Assembly (NCBI RefSeq): GCF_008704995.1
Contig: NZ_CP023747.1
Coordinates: forward strand, 7,350,001 to 7,414,000
Length of the DNA: 64,000 nt
Direction: 5' to 3'
From: Streptomyces nodosus
Lineage (GTDB): Bacteria; Actinomycetota; Actinomycetes; Streptomycetales; Streptomycetaceae
The position numbers and the translations under genes were made by a program. The stretch's first letter is position 1, and each line of letters begins with the position of its first letter. Under the pieces are notes generated by a model that was not told where the DNA came from, made no database searches, and was given only the letters and a program-made list of their open reading frames with translations. This document shows positions 32,523 through 40,909 of this stretch, one piece after another.

Positions 32523-34061
32523 ATGTCCGCCATCTCGCGCAGACCGCTCGCTCTGGCCGCCGCCGTGGCGACGGCCGCCGCCCTGGGCGCCACCGCGCTC
32601 GCCACCGCACCCTCCGCCTCCGCCGCCGCGGTCCCGCTCAGCGGCTATGAGCTGACCTGGGGGATCAAGCAGTCGTACCGCACCTATGTGGCCACCTACG
32701 CGGCCGGCACCTTCACGCCCGCGGGCGGTGCCTCGCAGGCGGAGAACAACGGCGCCTTCACCTTCGTGGAGGGCGCCGGCAGCTATGACTCCACCGCCCA
32801 CACCCTCTCCCTGGGCTTCCGGGGCAGCCTGAACATCGTCTCCACGGCGCACGGCTTCGACATCACCCTGTCCGACCTGAAGTTCGACAGCGCGCTCGGC
32901 GAGATCACCGCCGATGTCACCAAGGACGGCACGACCAAGGACGATGTGCCGCTCGCGAAGGTCACCGTCACCCGCGACATGAAGGACATGGCGACCACGC
33001 TGACACCGGAGGCGGGGGACGCCCTCGGCAGCGCGAGCTACGCCAATGCGGCCGGTGACCCGCTGACGGTCGAGCAGACGACGTCCTCGCAGCCGTCGAG
33101 CCCCGAGCCGACCGGGACGACCTCACCGGAGCCCACGGATTCGTCGACCCCGGAGCCCACGGATTCGGCCACCGCGACCCCGACGGAGCGCCCGAGCGAG
33201 ACCGCGGAGCCGACCGCCTCCCCGAGCGACTCGTCCTCGGCGAGTGCCTCCCCGTCCCCCTCCGAGACCCACGCGGCGACCAAGGGGGACATCGTGGACG
33301 GCACCCTCGGCTGGGGTGTGAAGGAATCCTTCCGCAGCTATGTGGTGAGCGGTGTCGCCCAGGGGAAGATCACCGTGTCCGGCGGGGCGACCCAGGCCGC
33401 GGGCAACGGTGCCTTCACCTTCGTCGACGCCACCGGCTCCTACGACACGGACGCCGACACCCTCGCCGCCTCCTTCAAGGGCGCGGTGAACTTCAAGGGC
33501 CATGAGAGCAACGGCACGTACGCCCTCGACCTCACCCTCTCCGATCTGAAGGCGAGCTTCCACGGCGCCACCGGCGAGCTGACCGCCGATGTGGCGAGCC
33601 TGGGGGAGAAGTCGCAGGACGTGGTGCTGGCCGACCTGAAGTCCGGCACGTCCGATCTGACCGCCGCGAACGACGTCATCACCCTGAAGGACGTCAAGGC
33701 GACCCTGACCGCGGCCGGGGCCGAGGCATTCAGCGGTTTCTACCAGGAGGGCACCGAACTCGACACCGTGAATCTGTCCGTCGCGCTCACCGAGGGGGCG
33801 GAACTCCCCTCAGGGAACGGCGGATCGGGCACGGCGGGCGGCTCCAGAGGCACGTCCGGCGGCGGGTCGGGCGACGGGTACGGCACGTCCGGCTCGACGA
33901 GCGGTGGCGTCACCGGCTCCGTCACGGGCGGCATCGGCGGCAGCCTCGCCTCCACCGGTGCCGGCATACCGGCGGGAGCCCTGGGCGCGGCGGCCGCGGC
34001 GACCGTGGCGGCGGGCGCGGCAGCGGTGTTCGCGATGCGCAGGCGGCGGACGGAGGCGTGA
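32523..34061 (+). CDS. HtaA-domain haem-binding surface protein 2, sortase substrate
   Basis: This 512-residue exported protein has a signal peptide (1 to about 38), HtaA domain 1 (40-170), a Ser/Thr/Pro/Glu-rich linker (about 180-255) and HtaA domain 2 (260-420). A Gly/Ser-rich region leads to LASTGAGIPAG, a hydrophobic stretch and RRRR, a LAxTG class E-type sorting signal. Haem-contact candidates are LTWGIKQSYRTYV with STAHG and LGWGVKESFRSYV with FKGHES. ATG 32523 follows AAGGAG. It lies 75 bases after HtaA 1 and is probably in the same iron-regulated operon, wall-linked to receive haem first. Confidence 0.9.
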   Translation: MSAISRRPLALAAAVATAAALGATALATAPSASAAAVPLSGYELTWGIKQSYRTYVATYAAGTFTPAGGASQAENNGAFTFVEGAGSYDSTAHTLSLGFRGSLNIVSTAHGFDITLSDLKFDSALGEITADVTKDGTTKDDVPLAKVTVTRDMKDMATTLTPEAGDALGSASYANAAGDPLTVEQTTSSQPSSPEPTGTTSPEPTDSSTPEPTDSATATPTERPSETAEPTASPSDSSSASASPSPSETHAATKGDIVDGTLGWGVKESFRSYVVSGVAQGKITVSGGATQAAGNGAFTFVDATGSYDTDADTLAASFKGAVNFKGHESNGTYALDLTLSDLKASFHGATGELTADVASLGEKSQDVVLADLKSGTSDLTAANDVITLKDVKATLTAAGAEAFSGFYQEGTELDTVNLSVALTEGAELPSGNGGSGTAGGSRGTSGGGSGDGYGTSGSTSGGVTGSVTGGIGGSLASTGAGIPAGALGAAAAATVAAGAAAVFAMRRRRTEA

Positions 34062-34302
34062 TCCGTCGCCGGGACGGTCGCCCGTCCCGGCCGGGTCCAT
34101 GACCGGAACGAGGCGGGGCAACTCCCGCCGGGCGGCGGGCCCGTGGCGACCCCGAGCGGTCGGCACGGGCCCGCCGCCGTGTGGTGACAGCAGTGCTCGG
34201 CCGGGCCGCGCCGGGTCCGGTCGGCCACCCCGCCGCAGGACACTCCTGCCGAGTCTCCGGGCGGGCCGGGGAACACAGGAGGCCGCCCCGGGGAACACAA
34301 GA

Positions 34303-34340
34303 GAGGGCCGCCCCTGGAAGTCTCTCCGGGGGCGGCCCTC
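34303..34340. terminator. Hairpin terminator after hmuO
   Basis: GAGGGCCGCCCC (34303-34314) pairs perfectly with GGGGCGGCCCTC (34329-34340) around a 14-base loop. It lies 9 bases beyond the hmuO stop (minus strand) and may also serve the second htaA gene. Confidence 0.65.
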
Positions 34341-34348
34341 GACGCGGG

Positions 34349-34996
34349 TCAGGCCGACAGCGGGAACTCCTCGCCCAGGGCCCGGAACACCTCGGTGTTC
34401 AGCGTGAACGCGCGCTTGCATTCCCCCACGATGCGCTGCTTCTCCAGCTCCTCCGCCGGTACCGCGTCGAGCAGTTCCCGGTAGTCACGCTTGAAGGCCG
34501 CCGGGTTGGCGATCCCCTCGAAGACGTAAAAGCGAACGCCCTCCCCCTTCTTGGCGAAGCCCCAGGTCCTCTCGGCCCGGTCCCGGATGATCTGGCCGCC
34601 GGACAGATCGCCGAGGTAGCGGGTGTAGTGGTGGGCGACATAGCCCGCCGGCCACTGCTCGGCGCACTCCCGCACCCGCGCGGCGTACGCCTGGGTCGCG
34701 GGCAGCGCGGTCAGCCCCGATCGCCAGTCCGGGCCCCGCAGATGGGCCAGGTCCTGCTCCAGCGCGGCCAGCCGGAACAGCTCCGGACGGATGAAGGGCC
34801 CGGCCACCGGATCCGACGCCAGCCGATCGGCATCGGCCTCCAGGGCCTCGTAGACGAACCACAACTGCTCGGTGTAGCGCGCGTATGCGTCCACTCCCAG
34901 CCTGCCGCCCAGCAACGCGCTCATGAAGGTCGAGGTCTCCGCCTCGGTGTGCTGCTCGTGAGACGCGGTGCGGATGAGTGTCGAGAACGACTCCAT
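34349..34996 (-). CDS. hmuO: Biliverdin-producing haem oxygenase
   Basis: This 215-residue cytoplasmic enzyme cleaves haem to biliverdin, CO and Fe2+ using O2 and electrons. The proximal His is in SHEQHTEAE near 12-20, and the distal helix carries YLGDLSGGQIIRDRAER near 125-141 with the Gly-rich kink. FYVFEGIANPAAFKRDYR and the basic surface suit haem propionate contacts. Length is normal. I chose ATG 34996, which has GGAG five bases before it. GTG 35002 is also in frame. It completes the haem-use pathway and has an iron box about 50 bases upstream. Confidence 0.92.
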   Translation of the reverse strand: MESFSTLIRTASHEQHTEAETSTFMSALLGGRLGVDAYARYTEQLWFVYEALEADADRLASDPVAGPFIRPELFRLAALEQDLAHLRGPDWRSGLTALPATQAYAARVRECAEQWPAGYVAHHYTRYLGDLSGGQIIRDRAERTWGFAKKGEGVRFYVFEGIANPAAFKRDYRELLDAVPAEELEKQRIVGECKRAFTLNTEVFRALGEEFPLSA

Positions 34997-35042
34997 GAGC
35001 ACTCCAGTGCTGAAGAGGAAGACGAAGGCCGTTCAAAGTTTG

Positions 35043-35061
35043 TACGGTTAGGCTTACCTAA
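35043..35061. promoter_or_regulatory. Second iron box
   Basis: TACGGTTAGGCTTACCTAA matches the 19-bp DtxR/IdeR-type consensus at about 17 positions. It lies 46 bases upstream of hmuO (minus) and 189 bases upstream of the FAD-binding protein gene (plus), so hmuO is the clear target and the divergent gene a possible one. Confidence 0.85.
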
Positions 35062-35073
35062 GTCAACTGGATA

Positions 35074-35111
35074 CCGACATGATGTCGGCAACAACGGGGA
35101 ACGGTTCCCCG
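35074..35111. repeat. Two adjacent small palindromes beside the iron box
   Basis: CCGACATGATGTCGG (35074-35088) and CGGGGAACGGTTCCCCG (35095-35111) are each self-complementary around a short centre. They lie in the leader region of the FAD-binding protein gene and could be RNA hairpins or further operators. Confidence 0.45.
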
Positions 35112-35249
35112 AGGGGCGCACGACATCGAGAGTGAGCCCTGTACGCGCCCCTGTGTGCGTAGGAAAAATGCCGCCCGTGTCGGCGGCCGTACGGCTGCGG
35201 TACCGCGTTCCCCACACTGCCCGCCTTCCAAGAAAGCAGGTCGACTGCC

Positions 35250-35972
35250 GTGCTGTTGCGTCTGCCCGGGTCCGTGTCCGAAGCACAGGAATGCCTGACC
35301 GAGGGGGCGGTGCCCATCGGCGGGGCGACGCTGGTCTGGGCCACCTGGCAACGCGACGGTTTCCCCGAACAGGCCATGTCGCTGCGCAATCTGCCGGAAG
35401 CCAACGCGATCGAGCCCGGGGTGCTGGGCGCGGCCGTGGTGCTGAACCGGATCGACGAGCGCGTGCCGGAGGTGCTGCGCCGGGCGGCCGCCACCATAGG
35501 CACCGGGGCGGTGCGCCGGACGGCCACCGTCGGCGGCAATCTCGTGGGCAGCTCGCTGCGCTGTCTGCTGCCCGCGGCGCTGGTCCTGGACGCCCGGGCG
35601 ACGGTGCTGGGGCCGGACGCGGTCTATGAGACCGATCTGGCCGAGGTCGTGGCGAAACGTCACCTCCTGCTCTCCCTCCGCTGGCGGGAGCCGATCGCCA
35701 GTGGATACCGCAAGCTGGAGGGCGAGGCGGGCGGGCCGCCGCCGTTCGTGGTCGCCGCCGCCGTGCATGCCGACGACGGTGAGCGGCGCCGCCTTCAGGT
35801 CGCCGTCCGTGAGGGCTATGAGGTGCTCAGCGGGGGAACCCGGTGCGACCGGGACGCCGAACAGGTTCTCCATGAACTGCGCGACACGGCGATCGGGACG
35901 CTGGACGCGACCGCCTGGGCGGTGGTCCACCGGCAAGTGAGTGACCTGCTGACCCGCTCGGCCGACCGCTGA
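35250..35972 (+). CDS. FAD-binding (CoxM/molybdopterin dehydrogenase medium-subunit-like) protein
   Basis: This 240-residue cytoplasmic protein has the FAD-binding fold of the medium subunit of xanthine/CO dehydrogenases. FAD contacts appear as VPIGGATLVWATW near 21-33 and VRRTATVGGNLVGSSLRCLL near 92-111. The remaining C-terminal part is CO dehydrogenase flavoprotein C-like. The partner iron-sulfur and molybdenum subunits are absent from the window. Its start is GTG 35250. It is divergent from haem oxygenase across an iron box, so a role in haem or iron reduction, for example electron supply to HmuO, is an attractive inference but not shown. Confidence 0.78.
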   Translation: MLLRLPGSVSEAQECLTEGAVPIGGATLVWATWQRDGFPEQAMSLRNLPEANAIEPGVLGAAVVLNRIDERVPEVLRRAAATIGTGAVRRTATVGGNLVGSSLRCLLPAALVLDARATVLGPDAVYETDLAEVVAKRHLLLSLRWREPIASGYRKLEGEAGGPPPFVVAAAVHADDGERRRLQVAVREGYEVLSGGTRCDRDAEQVLHELRDTAIGTLDATAWAVVHRQVSDLLTRSADR

Positions 35973-36309
35973 TCGCACCGTCGGTCCGTCCGCCCTCCGG
36001 GGTCGCGCACCCCGGAGGGCGGCGAAAGTTTCGCCCAACTCTCCGAAAGTGGCCGAGTTCCACTATTGCCCGGAGTCGCGGACCACGGCCGCCATGGTCG
36101 GTTTCCGGTGATCCGCCGGGCTTGGGTGGGCGTCGGGAGTATCGAAAAGAGTGTCAGAACGGCCAACCTGAGGCGGCCTTCCCCTCGCTGTTGTCATGCT
36201 CTGGACCGCTTCCTAGGGTGACTGGGAGCGCTCCCATACCCTGACTCCCCGCCGACCGGGCACGGTCCGTCCGGCCCGGTCGGCCGCGCCCGTTTCTCCG
36301 GAGGTTTTC
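35973..36309. other. Intergenic region upstream of the CE15 gene
   Basis: About 340 bases with no gene. It carries a small hairpin after the FAD protein gene (CCTCCGGGG-TCGCGCA-CCCCGGAGG near 35992-36018) and the CebR box at 36223-36236. Confidence 0.5.
36223..36236. promoter_or_regulatory. Perfect CebR box
   Basis: TGGGAGCGCTCCCA is the perfect 14-bp palindrome bound by the LacI-family cellobiose/cello-oligosaccharide repressor CebR in Streptomyces. It lies 74 bases before the glucuronoyl esterase start, predicting induction by cellulose breakdown products. Confidence 0.9.
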
Positions 36310-38016
36310 ATGCGCTTCCATCGGTACAGATTCCGGCCCCGGGCCTGGGCGGCCACCGCCCTGGTGGCCGCCGCGAGCCTGGCGACCCCCTTTCTGATCC
36401 CGCAGGCGGGCGCCACCGACCGGCAGGTCTCCGTCGCCCAGGTGCAGGCCGCCGGCGTCGAGGACGACGGTGCCGACTGTGCGGTGTCCAACCCGGGTGG
36501 CTCCTCCAACTCCCTGCTGCCGGACCCCTTCAAGAAGCTGAACGGCACCCGTGTCTCCACCAAGTCCGACTGGCGGTGCCGCCGGGCGGAGATCAGGAAT
36601 CTGGCGGAGAAGACCGTCTACGGTCAGAAGCCCGGGAAGCCGGCCAGTGTCACCGGGACGGTCTCCTCCACCAACATCACGGTGAACGTGTCCGACCAGG
36701 GCAAGAGCTCCAGCTTCTCGGCGAGTGTGAGCCTGCCGAGCGGCAGCGGCCCCTTCCCGGCCGTCATCGTCCTGGGCGGGCTCGGCGCGGACACCGCCAC
36801 CATCAAGGCCGCCGGTGTCGCCGTCATCAACTACGACCCCTACACGGTGGGCAAGGAGGGCACCGCACGCACCAACAAGCAGGGTGCCTTCTACAGCGTG
36901 TACGGATCGTCGAGCAGCACGGGCCTGCTGATGGCCTGGTCCTGGGGCGTGAGCCGCATCATCGATGTCATCGAGCAGTCGGGCGGCACCATCCTCAAGG
37001 CGAGCGCCACCGGAGTCACCGGATGCTCCCGGTTCGGCAAGGGTGCCATCGTGGCCGGGGCGTTCGACCAGCGCGTCGCGCTGACCATGCCGATCGAGTC
37101 GGGCAGCGCGGGCGTTCCCGTCCTCCGCGGTATCCCCGGGGAGAGCGGTGCCCAGCCGCTGAGCAGCGCCTACTCGGAACAGCCGTGGCTGGGTGACGCG
37201 TTCAGCTCCTACACGGGCAATCCGAACGGCCTTCCGGTGGACACCCATGAGATCGTGGGCATGGTCGCGCCGCGCGGACTGTTCATCATGGAGAACCCTC
37301 ATGTGGACTGGCTGGCCGCCAGGTCGGGCAGTGTGGCGGCCCTGGGCGGGGCCGAGGTCTACAAGGCGCTCGGCGCGGGCAGCAACATCACCTACTGGTC
37401 CGATGTGCAGGACGGGACCCACTGCGCCGTCAGGTCCGAGTGGAAGACCCCGTTGCAGCAGAACCTCCAGAAGTTCCTGCTGGGCACGGGCAACGGCTCC
37501 GGTGTGATCCGGATCGCCCCCAGCAAGTCGGGCAACCTGTCGACCTGGAGGGACTGGACGACCCCCACCCTGAGCGACGGCGGCAGCGGCACGGGCGGCA
37601 CCTCGGGCGACCCCGGCAACGGTACGGGCGGTGGCACGGGTGACCCGGGCAACGGCACGGGCGGCGGTACAGGTGGCGGAACGGGCGGTGGTACGGGCGG
37701 CGGTGGCACCAACGGCACCTGCACGGCCGCCTTCCAGAACGTCAACAGCTGGGCCGGTGGCTACCAGGGCGAGGTGACGGTCCGCAACAACGGCACCGGC
37801 ACACTCAACGGCTGGTCGGTCGGCATGTCCCTGGCCTCGGGGCAGTCCCTCAGCAGCGTCTGGAACGGGGTGAACACCGGGACCAGCGGATCCGTCACGG
37901 TGCGCAACGCCGACTGGAACGGCACCCTCGCGGCCAACGGCATCACCACCTTCGGCTTCACGGTCACCGGCAGCTCCAGCACCGCACCGGCCAACCTCAC
38001 CTGCGCCGGCCGCTGA
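36310..38016 (+). CDS. Secreted glucuronoyl esterase (CE15) with CBM2
   Basis: This 568-residue exported enzyme has a signal peptide (1 to about 36, ending PQAGA). The CE15 domain (about 60-410) carries the nucleophile in GVTGCSRFGKGA, near residue 240, and the acid/base candidates in PIESGSAG and VQDGTHCA. A Gly/Thr/Asp-rich linker (about 420-470) leads to a C-terminal family 2 carbohydrate-binding module (about 473-568) with its end Cys pair (NGTCTAAF, NLTCAGR) and Trp residues (VNSWAGGY, SVWNGV). CE15 enzymes cut ester bonds between lignin and glucuronoxylan. The CebR box upstream puts it in the cellulose regulon. Confidence 0.92.
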   Translation: MRFHRYRFRPRAWAATALVAAASLATPFLIPQAGATDRQVSVAQVQAAGVEDDGADCAVSNPGGSSNSLLPDPFKKLNGTRVSTKSDWRCRRAEIRNLAEKTVYGQKPGKPASVTGTVSSTNITVNVSDQGKSSSFSASVSLPSGSGPFPAVIVLGGLGADTATIKAAGVAVINYDPYTVGKEGTARTNKQGAFYSVYGSSSSTGLLMAWSWGVSRIIDVIEQSGGTILKASATGVTGCSRFGKGAIVAGAFDQRVALTMPIESGSAGVPVLRGIPGESGAQPLSSAYSEQPWLGDAFSSYTGNPNGLPVDTHEIVGMVAPRGLFIMENPHVDWLAARSGSVAALGGAEVYKALGAGSNITYWSDVQDGTHCAVRSEWKTPLQQNLQKFLLGTGNGSGVIRIAPSKSGNLSTWRDWTTPTLSDGGSGTGGTSGDPGNGTGGGTGDPGNGTGGGTGGGTGGGTGGGGTNGTCTAAFQNVNSWAGGYQGEVTVRNNGTGTLNGWSVGMSLASGQSLSSVWNGVNTGTSGSVTVRNADWNGTLAANGITTFGFTVTGSSSTAPANLTCAGR

Positions 38017-38071
38017 TCCCCGGCGCACGCGGCCCCTCACGCACCTGCGCGAGGGGAAACAGAGGGTAAGG

Positions 38072-38124
38072 CACCACGGCGGTACGGGTTCCCGGCCGGG
38101 AACCCGTACCGCCGCACCGTGGTG
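38072..38124. terminator. Large perfect hairpin between convergent genes
   Basis: A 19-bp arm (38077-38095) pairs perfectly with 38096-38114, and an outer stem CACCACGG/CCGTGGTG (38072-38079 and 38117-38124) extends it with a two-base bulge. It lies between the CE15 gene and the convergent transporter gene and fits a bidirectional terminator. Confidence 0.75.
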
Positions 38125-38143
38125 ACGGTCGTCGGGGAGGGTG

Positions 38144-39397
38144 TCAGACGGCGGGTGCGACGGCCTCCACCGGTGTCGGCTCCGCCCGGCGGGGCAGGGT
38201 GAGGACGGACAGGAAGGCGAACGCCGCGACCAGGGCGAAGAAGTAGAAGCCCCAGGGATGGCCGATCCCGGCGGTGACCAGGGCGCCGGTGATCGACGGG
38301 CCGACGATCGAGCCGATCCGGCCGATGCCCGAGGCGGATCCCAGCGCGGTGCCGCGCACGGCGGCCGGGTAGAAGTTCGTGACATAGGCGTATACCAGCA
38401 CCTGGGCCGAGAAGACGAACACCCCGGTGAGGAAGACGACCAGGTCGAGCAGGAGGTCGTTCTCCATCTTGACGCTCAGACACGCCAGCATGACCACCGA
38501 GACCCCGAACCAGCCGAGGGTGGTGCCCTTGATGCCCCGCCGGTCGGCGACGAAGCCGCCGACGACCAGACCGGCGACACCGCCGACGTTGAGGATCAGC
38601 AGCTGGGTGACGGCCGTGGGGACGGGGTAACCGGCGTCGTTCATCAGCTTGGGCAGCCAGGTGTTGAGGCCGTAGACCAGCAGCAGCCCCATGAAGGAGG
38701 CGACCCAGACGCCGATGCCCGCGCGCAGATAGGCCGGCTTGAGCAGCTCGGTGAACGGGGCGCGCGGGGAGTCCTGTTCCTCCTTGGCGCGGACGAACGC
38801 CTCCGACTCCGGCAGCCGGAACCACTGGACGACGGCGACGAGGAGGCCGGCGACGCCGAGCACATAGAACAGGATCTGCCAGTTGTCGGTCACCTGCAGG
38901 GCGAGCAGCGAGGTGATCACGGCCCCGGTGTGATAGCCGGTCATCGTCAGTGTGCTGGCCCGCGCGCGCCGGGCGGCCGGCATGTGCTCCGCCATCATCG
39001 TGAGCGAGACCGGCATACAGGCGCCGAGGCCCACTCCGGCGATCAGGCGGAGGACGGCGAACATCGCCACGGAGCCGGCCAGCGGCACCAGGATGGTGAA
39101 GACCGAGAACAGCACCACCGATCCGATGAGCAGCAGACGCCGCCCCAGCCGGTCGGCGAGCGGGCCGACGCAGACCGCGCCGATGGCCACACCGACGAGG
39201 GAGAGCGTGGCGACGGTGGTCGCGTCACCCGCGGTCATGCCGAGGTGACGGGTCTTGAGCAGGGTCGGGATGATGGCGCCGAGGACCACGAGGTCGTAGC
39301 CCTCCAGCATGACCGTGATCCAGCACAGGATCACGGTCCAGGCGTCGCGTCCGGCGGTGCGGGTCGCCGGAGTGCTGCGCGAGGTGACGGGTGTCAT
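38144..39397 (-). CDS. MFS transporter, aromatic acid:H+ symporter type
   Basis: This 417-residue inner-membrane carrier has about 12 helices and the AAHS family signs: LEGYDLVVLGAIIPTLL in helix 1, GPLADRLGRRLLLIGS as motif A near 80-95 and YVTNFYPAAVRGTALGSASG in the second half. AAHS members carry benzoate, 4-hydroxybenzoate or related acids in symport with protons. It lies 43 bases downstream of the benzaldehyde dehydrogenase gene on the same strand, so it probably imports the aromatic acid used by this cluster (benzoylformate or mandelate) or moves benzoate. Confidence 0.88.
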   Translation of the reverse strand: MTPVTSRSTPATRTAGRDAWTVILCWITVMLEGYDLVVLGAIIPTLLKTRHLGMTAGDATTVATLSLVGVAIGAVCVGPLADRLGRRLLLIGSVVLFSVFTILVPLAGSVAMFAVLRLIAGVGLGACMPVSLTMMAEHMPAARRARASTLTMTGYHTGAVITSLLALQVTDNWQILFYVLGVAGLLVAVVQWFRLPESEAFVRAKEEQDSPRAPFTELLKPAYLRAGIGVWVASFMGLLLVYGLNTWLPKLMNDAGYPVPTAVTQLLILNVGGVAGLVVGGFVADRRGIKGTTLGWFGVSVVMLACLSVKMENDLLLDLVVFLTGVFVFSAQVLVYAYVTNFYPAAVRGTALGSASGIGRIGSIVGPSITGALVTAGIGHPWGFYFFALVAAFAFLSVLTLPRRAEPTPVEAVAPAV

Positions 39398-39440
39398 CGT
39401 GACATTCCCCCCAGGGGACAGGTGTGGGAGAGCGGCGGGG

Positions 39441-40895
39441 TCAGAACGGGTAGTCGGCGATGTCCGGGCGCACCGTGACCCACTGGGTCTCGGTGAAGGC
39501 GTCGATATTGGCCGCGGCGCCGCCGAACCGGGATCCGGTGCCGGAGGCCTTGACGCCGCCGAAGGGCGCGTTGGGCTCGTCGCTGACGGTCTGCTCGTTG
39601 ATGTGGACCTTGCCGGAGTCGATCCGGTCGGCCAGCTTCATCGCCGTCCCGACGTCCCCGAGGATGCCGACGGACAGCCCGTACTCGCAGTCGTTGACGA
39701 TCCGGGCGGCCTCCTCGACGGTCGAGAAGCCGATGACGGGGGCGACCGGACCGAAGATCTCCTCCCGCCAGGCCGGCATGTCGGTGCTCAGCCCGGACAG
39801 CACGGTGGCCCGGTAGCCGCTGCCGCTGATCTCACCGCCCGCGGCGACCGTCGCGCCCGCCGCCACGCTCTCGGTGACGATGGCGTGCACCCGTTCCAGC
39901 TGACGCCGGTCGATGAGCGGGCCGAGCGCCACGTCCTCGCGTGCGGGGTCACCCACCGGCAGCGCCTCGGCCTTCGCGGCGAGCGCGGCGGTGTACTCCT
40001 CCAGCAGCGACTCATGGACGATATGGCGGCCGGTCGTCATGCAGATCTGGCCCTGGTGCAGATAGGAGCCGAACGCCCCGGCGGAGGCCGCCTTGGGCAC
40101 ATCGGCGCCGGGCAGCACGACCAGTGCGTTGTTCCCGCCCAGTTCGAGGTGGACCCGCTTCAGCAGACGTCCGGCCTGCTCGCCGATGGCCCGCCCGACC
40201 GGGGTGGAGCCGGTGAAGGACACCACCCGGACCTCGGGCGCCTCGATCACGGCCTGCCCCACCGAGGCGTCGCCCGGCAGCAGATGAAGGACGCCCGGGG
40301 GCAGCCCGGCCTCCTCGAAGACCCGCGCGATGACGACGCCCCCGCTCACCGCGGTGCGCGGGTCCGGCTTGAGCAGCACCGCATTGCCCAGGGCCAGCGC
40401 GGGCGCCACGGAGCGCAGGCCCAGGATCAAGGGGAAGTTGAACGGCGCGATCACGCTCACCACGCCCGCGGGGCGGCGACGGGAGAGCGACCAGCGGGCG
40501 TCCTCGGAGGTGAGCACCTCCCCCTGAGGGTGTGTCGGCAGCGCCGCGCACTCGAAGCACTCGCCCAGGGCGAGTCCCACCTCGAAGCCCGCCTTGGCCC
40601 GTACCGAACCGGCCTCCCGCACCAGCCAGTCCTCGATCTCCGCGGCATGCTCGGTGAAGAGCTCGCCCGCGCGACGCAGCACGGCGGCACGCCGCTGCGG
40701 GGAGGCCGCCGCCCAGTCACGCTGTGCCTCGGCGGCCCGGGCGGCGGCCCGGTTCACGTCCTCGGCCGTCGCCAGGCCGACCGTGCCCAGCAGGTCCCCG
40801 GTCGCCGGCTCGACCACCGGGTGGTCGAGGGCGGAGTCCGTCCAGCCTCCGCTGAAGAACCTCTTGCTCCAGACGCCGTTGTCCAGGAGTGCCAT
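39441..40895 (-). CDS. Benzaldehyde dehydrogenase (ALDH superfamily)
   Basis: This 484-residue NAD(P)-dependent aldehyde dehydrogenase has the general-base Glu in VHLELGGNNALV near 255 and the nucleophile Cys in HQGQICMTTGRHIV near 290. The cofactor motif FTGSTPVGRAIGEQAG lies near 231. The EIFGPVAPV and PFGGVKASG blocks complete the fold. Among ALDHs the arrangement is closest to benzaldehyde/vanillin-type enzymes. It would oxidise the benzaldehyde made by the decarboxylase encoded upstream. ATG 40895 begins MALLDNGVWSKRFFSGGW, and the gap to the decarboxylase stop is 14 bases, so they form an operon. Confidence 0.85.
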   Translation of the reverse strand: MALLDNGVWSKRFFSGGWTDSALDHPVVEPATGDLLGTVGLATAEDVNRAAARAAEAQRDWAAASPQRRAAVLRRAGELFTEHAAEIEDWLVREAGSVRAKAGFEVGLALGECFECAALPTHPQGEVLTSEDARWSLSRRRPAGVVSVIAPFNFPLILGLRSVAPALALGNAVLLKPDPRTAVSGGVVIARVFEEAGLPPGVLHLLPGDASVGQAVIEAPEVRVVSFTGSTPVGRAIGEQAGRLLKRVHLELGGNNALVVLPGADVPKAASAGAFGSYLHQGQICMTTGRHIVHESLLEEYTAALAAKAEALPVGDPAREDVALGPLIDRRQLERVHAIVTESVAAGATVAAGGEISGSGYRATVLSGLSTDMPAWREEIFGPVAPVIGFSTVEEAARIVNDCEYGLSVGILGDVGTAMKLADRIDSGKVHINEQTVSDEPNAPFGGVKASGTGSRFGGAAANIDAFTETQWVTVRPDIADYPF

Positions 40896-40909
40896 CGGTT
40901 TCCCTTTCT

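Noticed and set aside
36154..38385. 743-codon minus-strand frame opposite the CE15 gene
   Set aside because: It is antisense to a clearly coding gene and lacks any motif.
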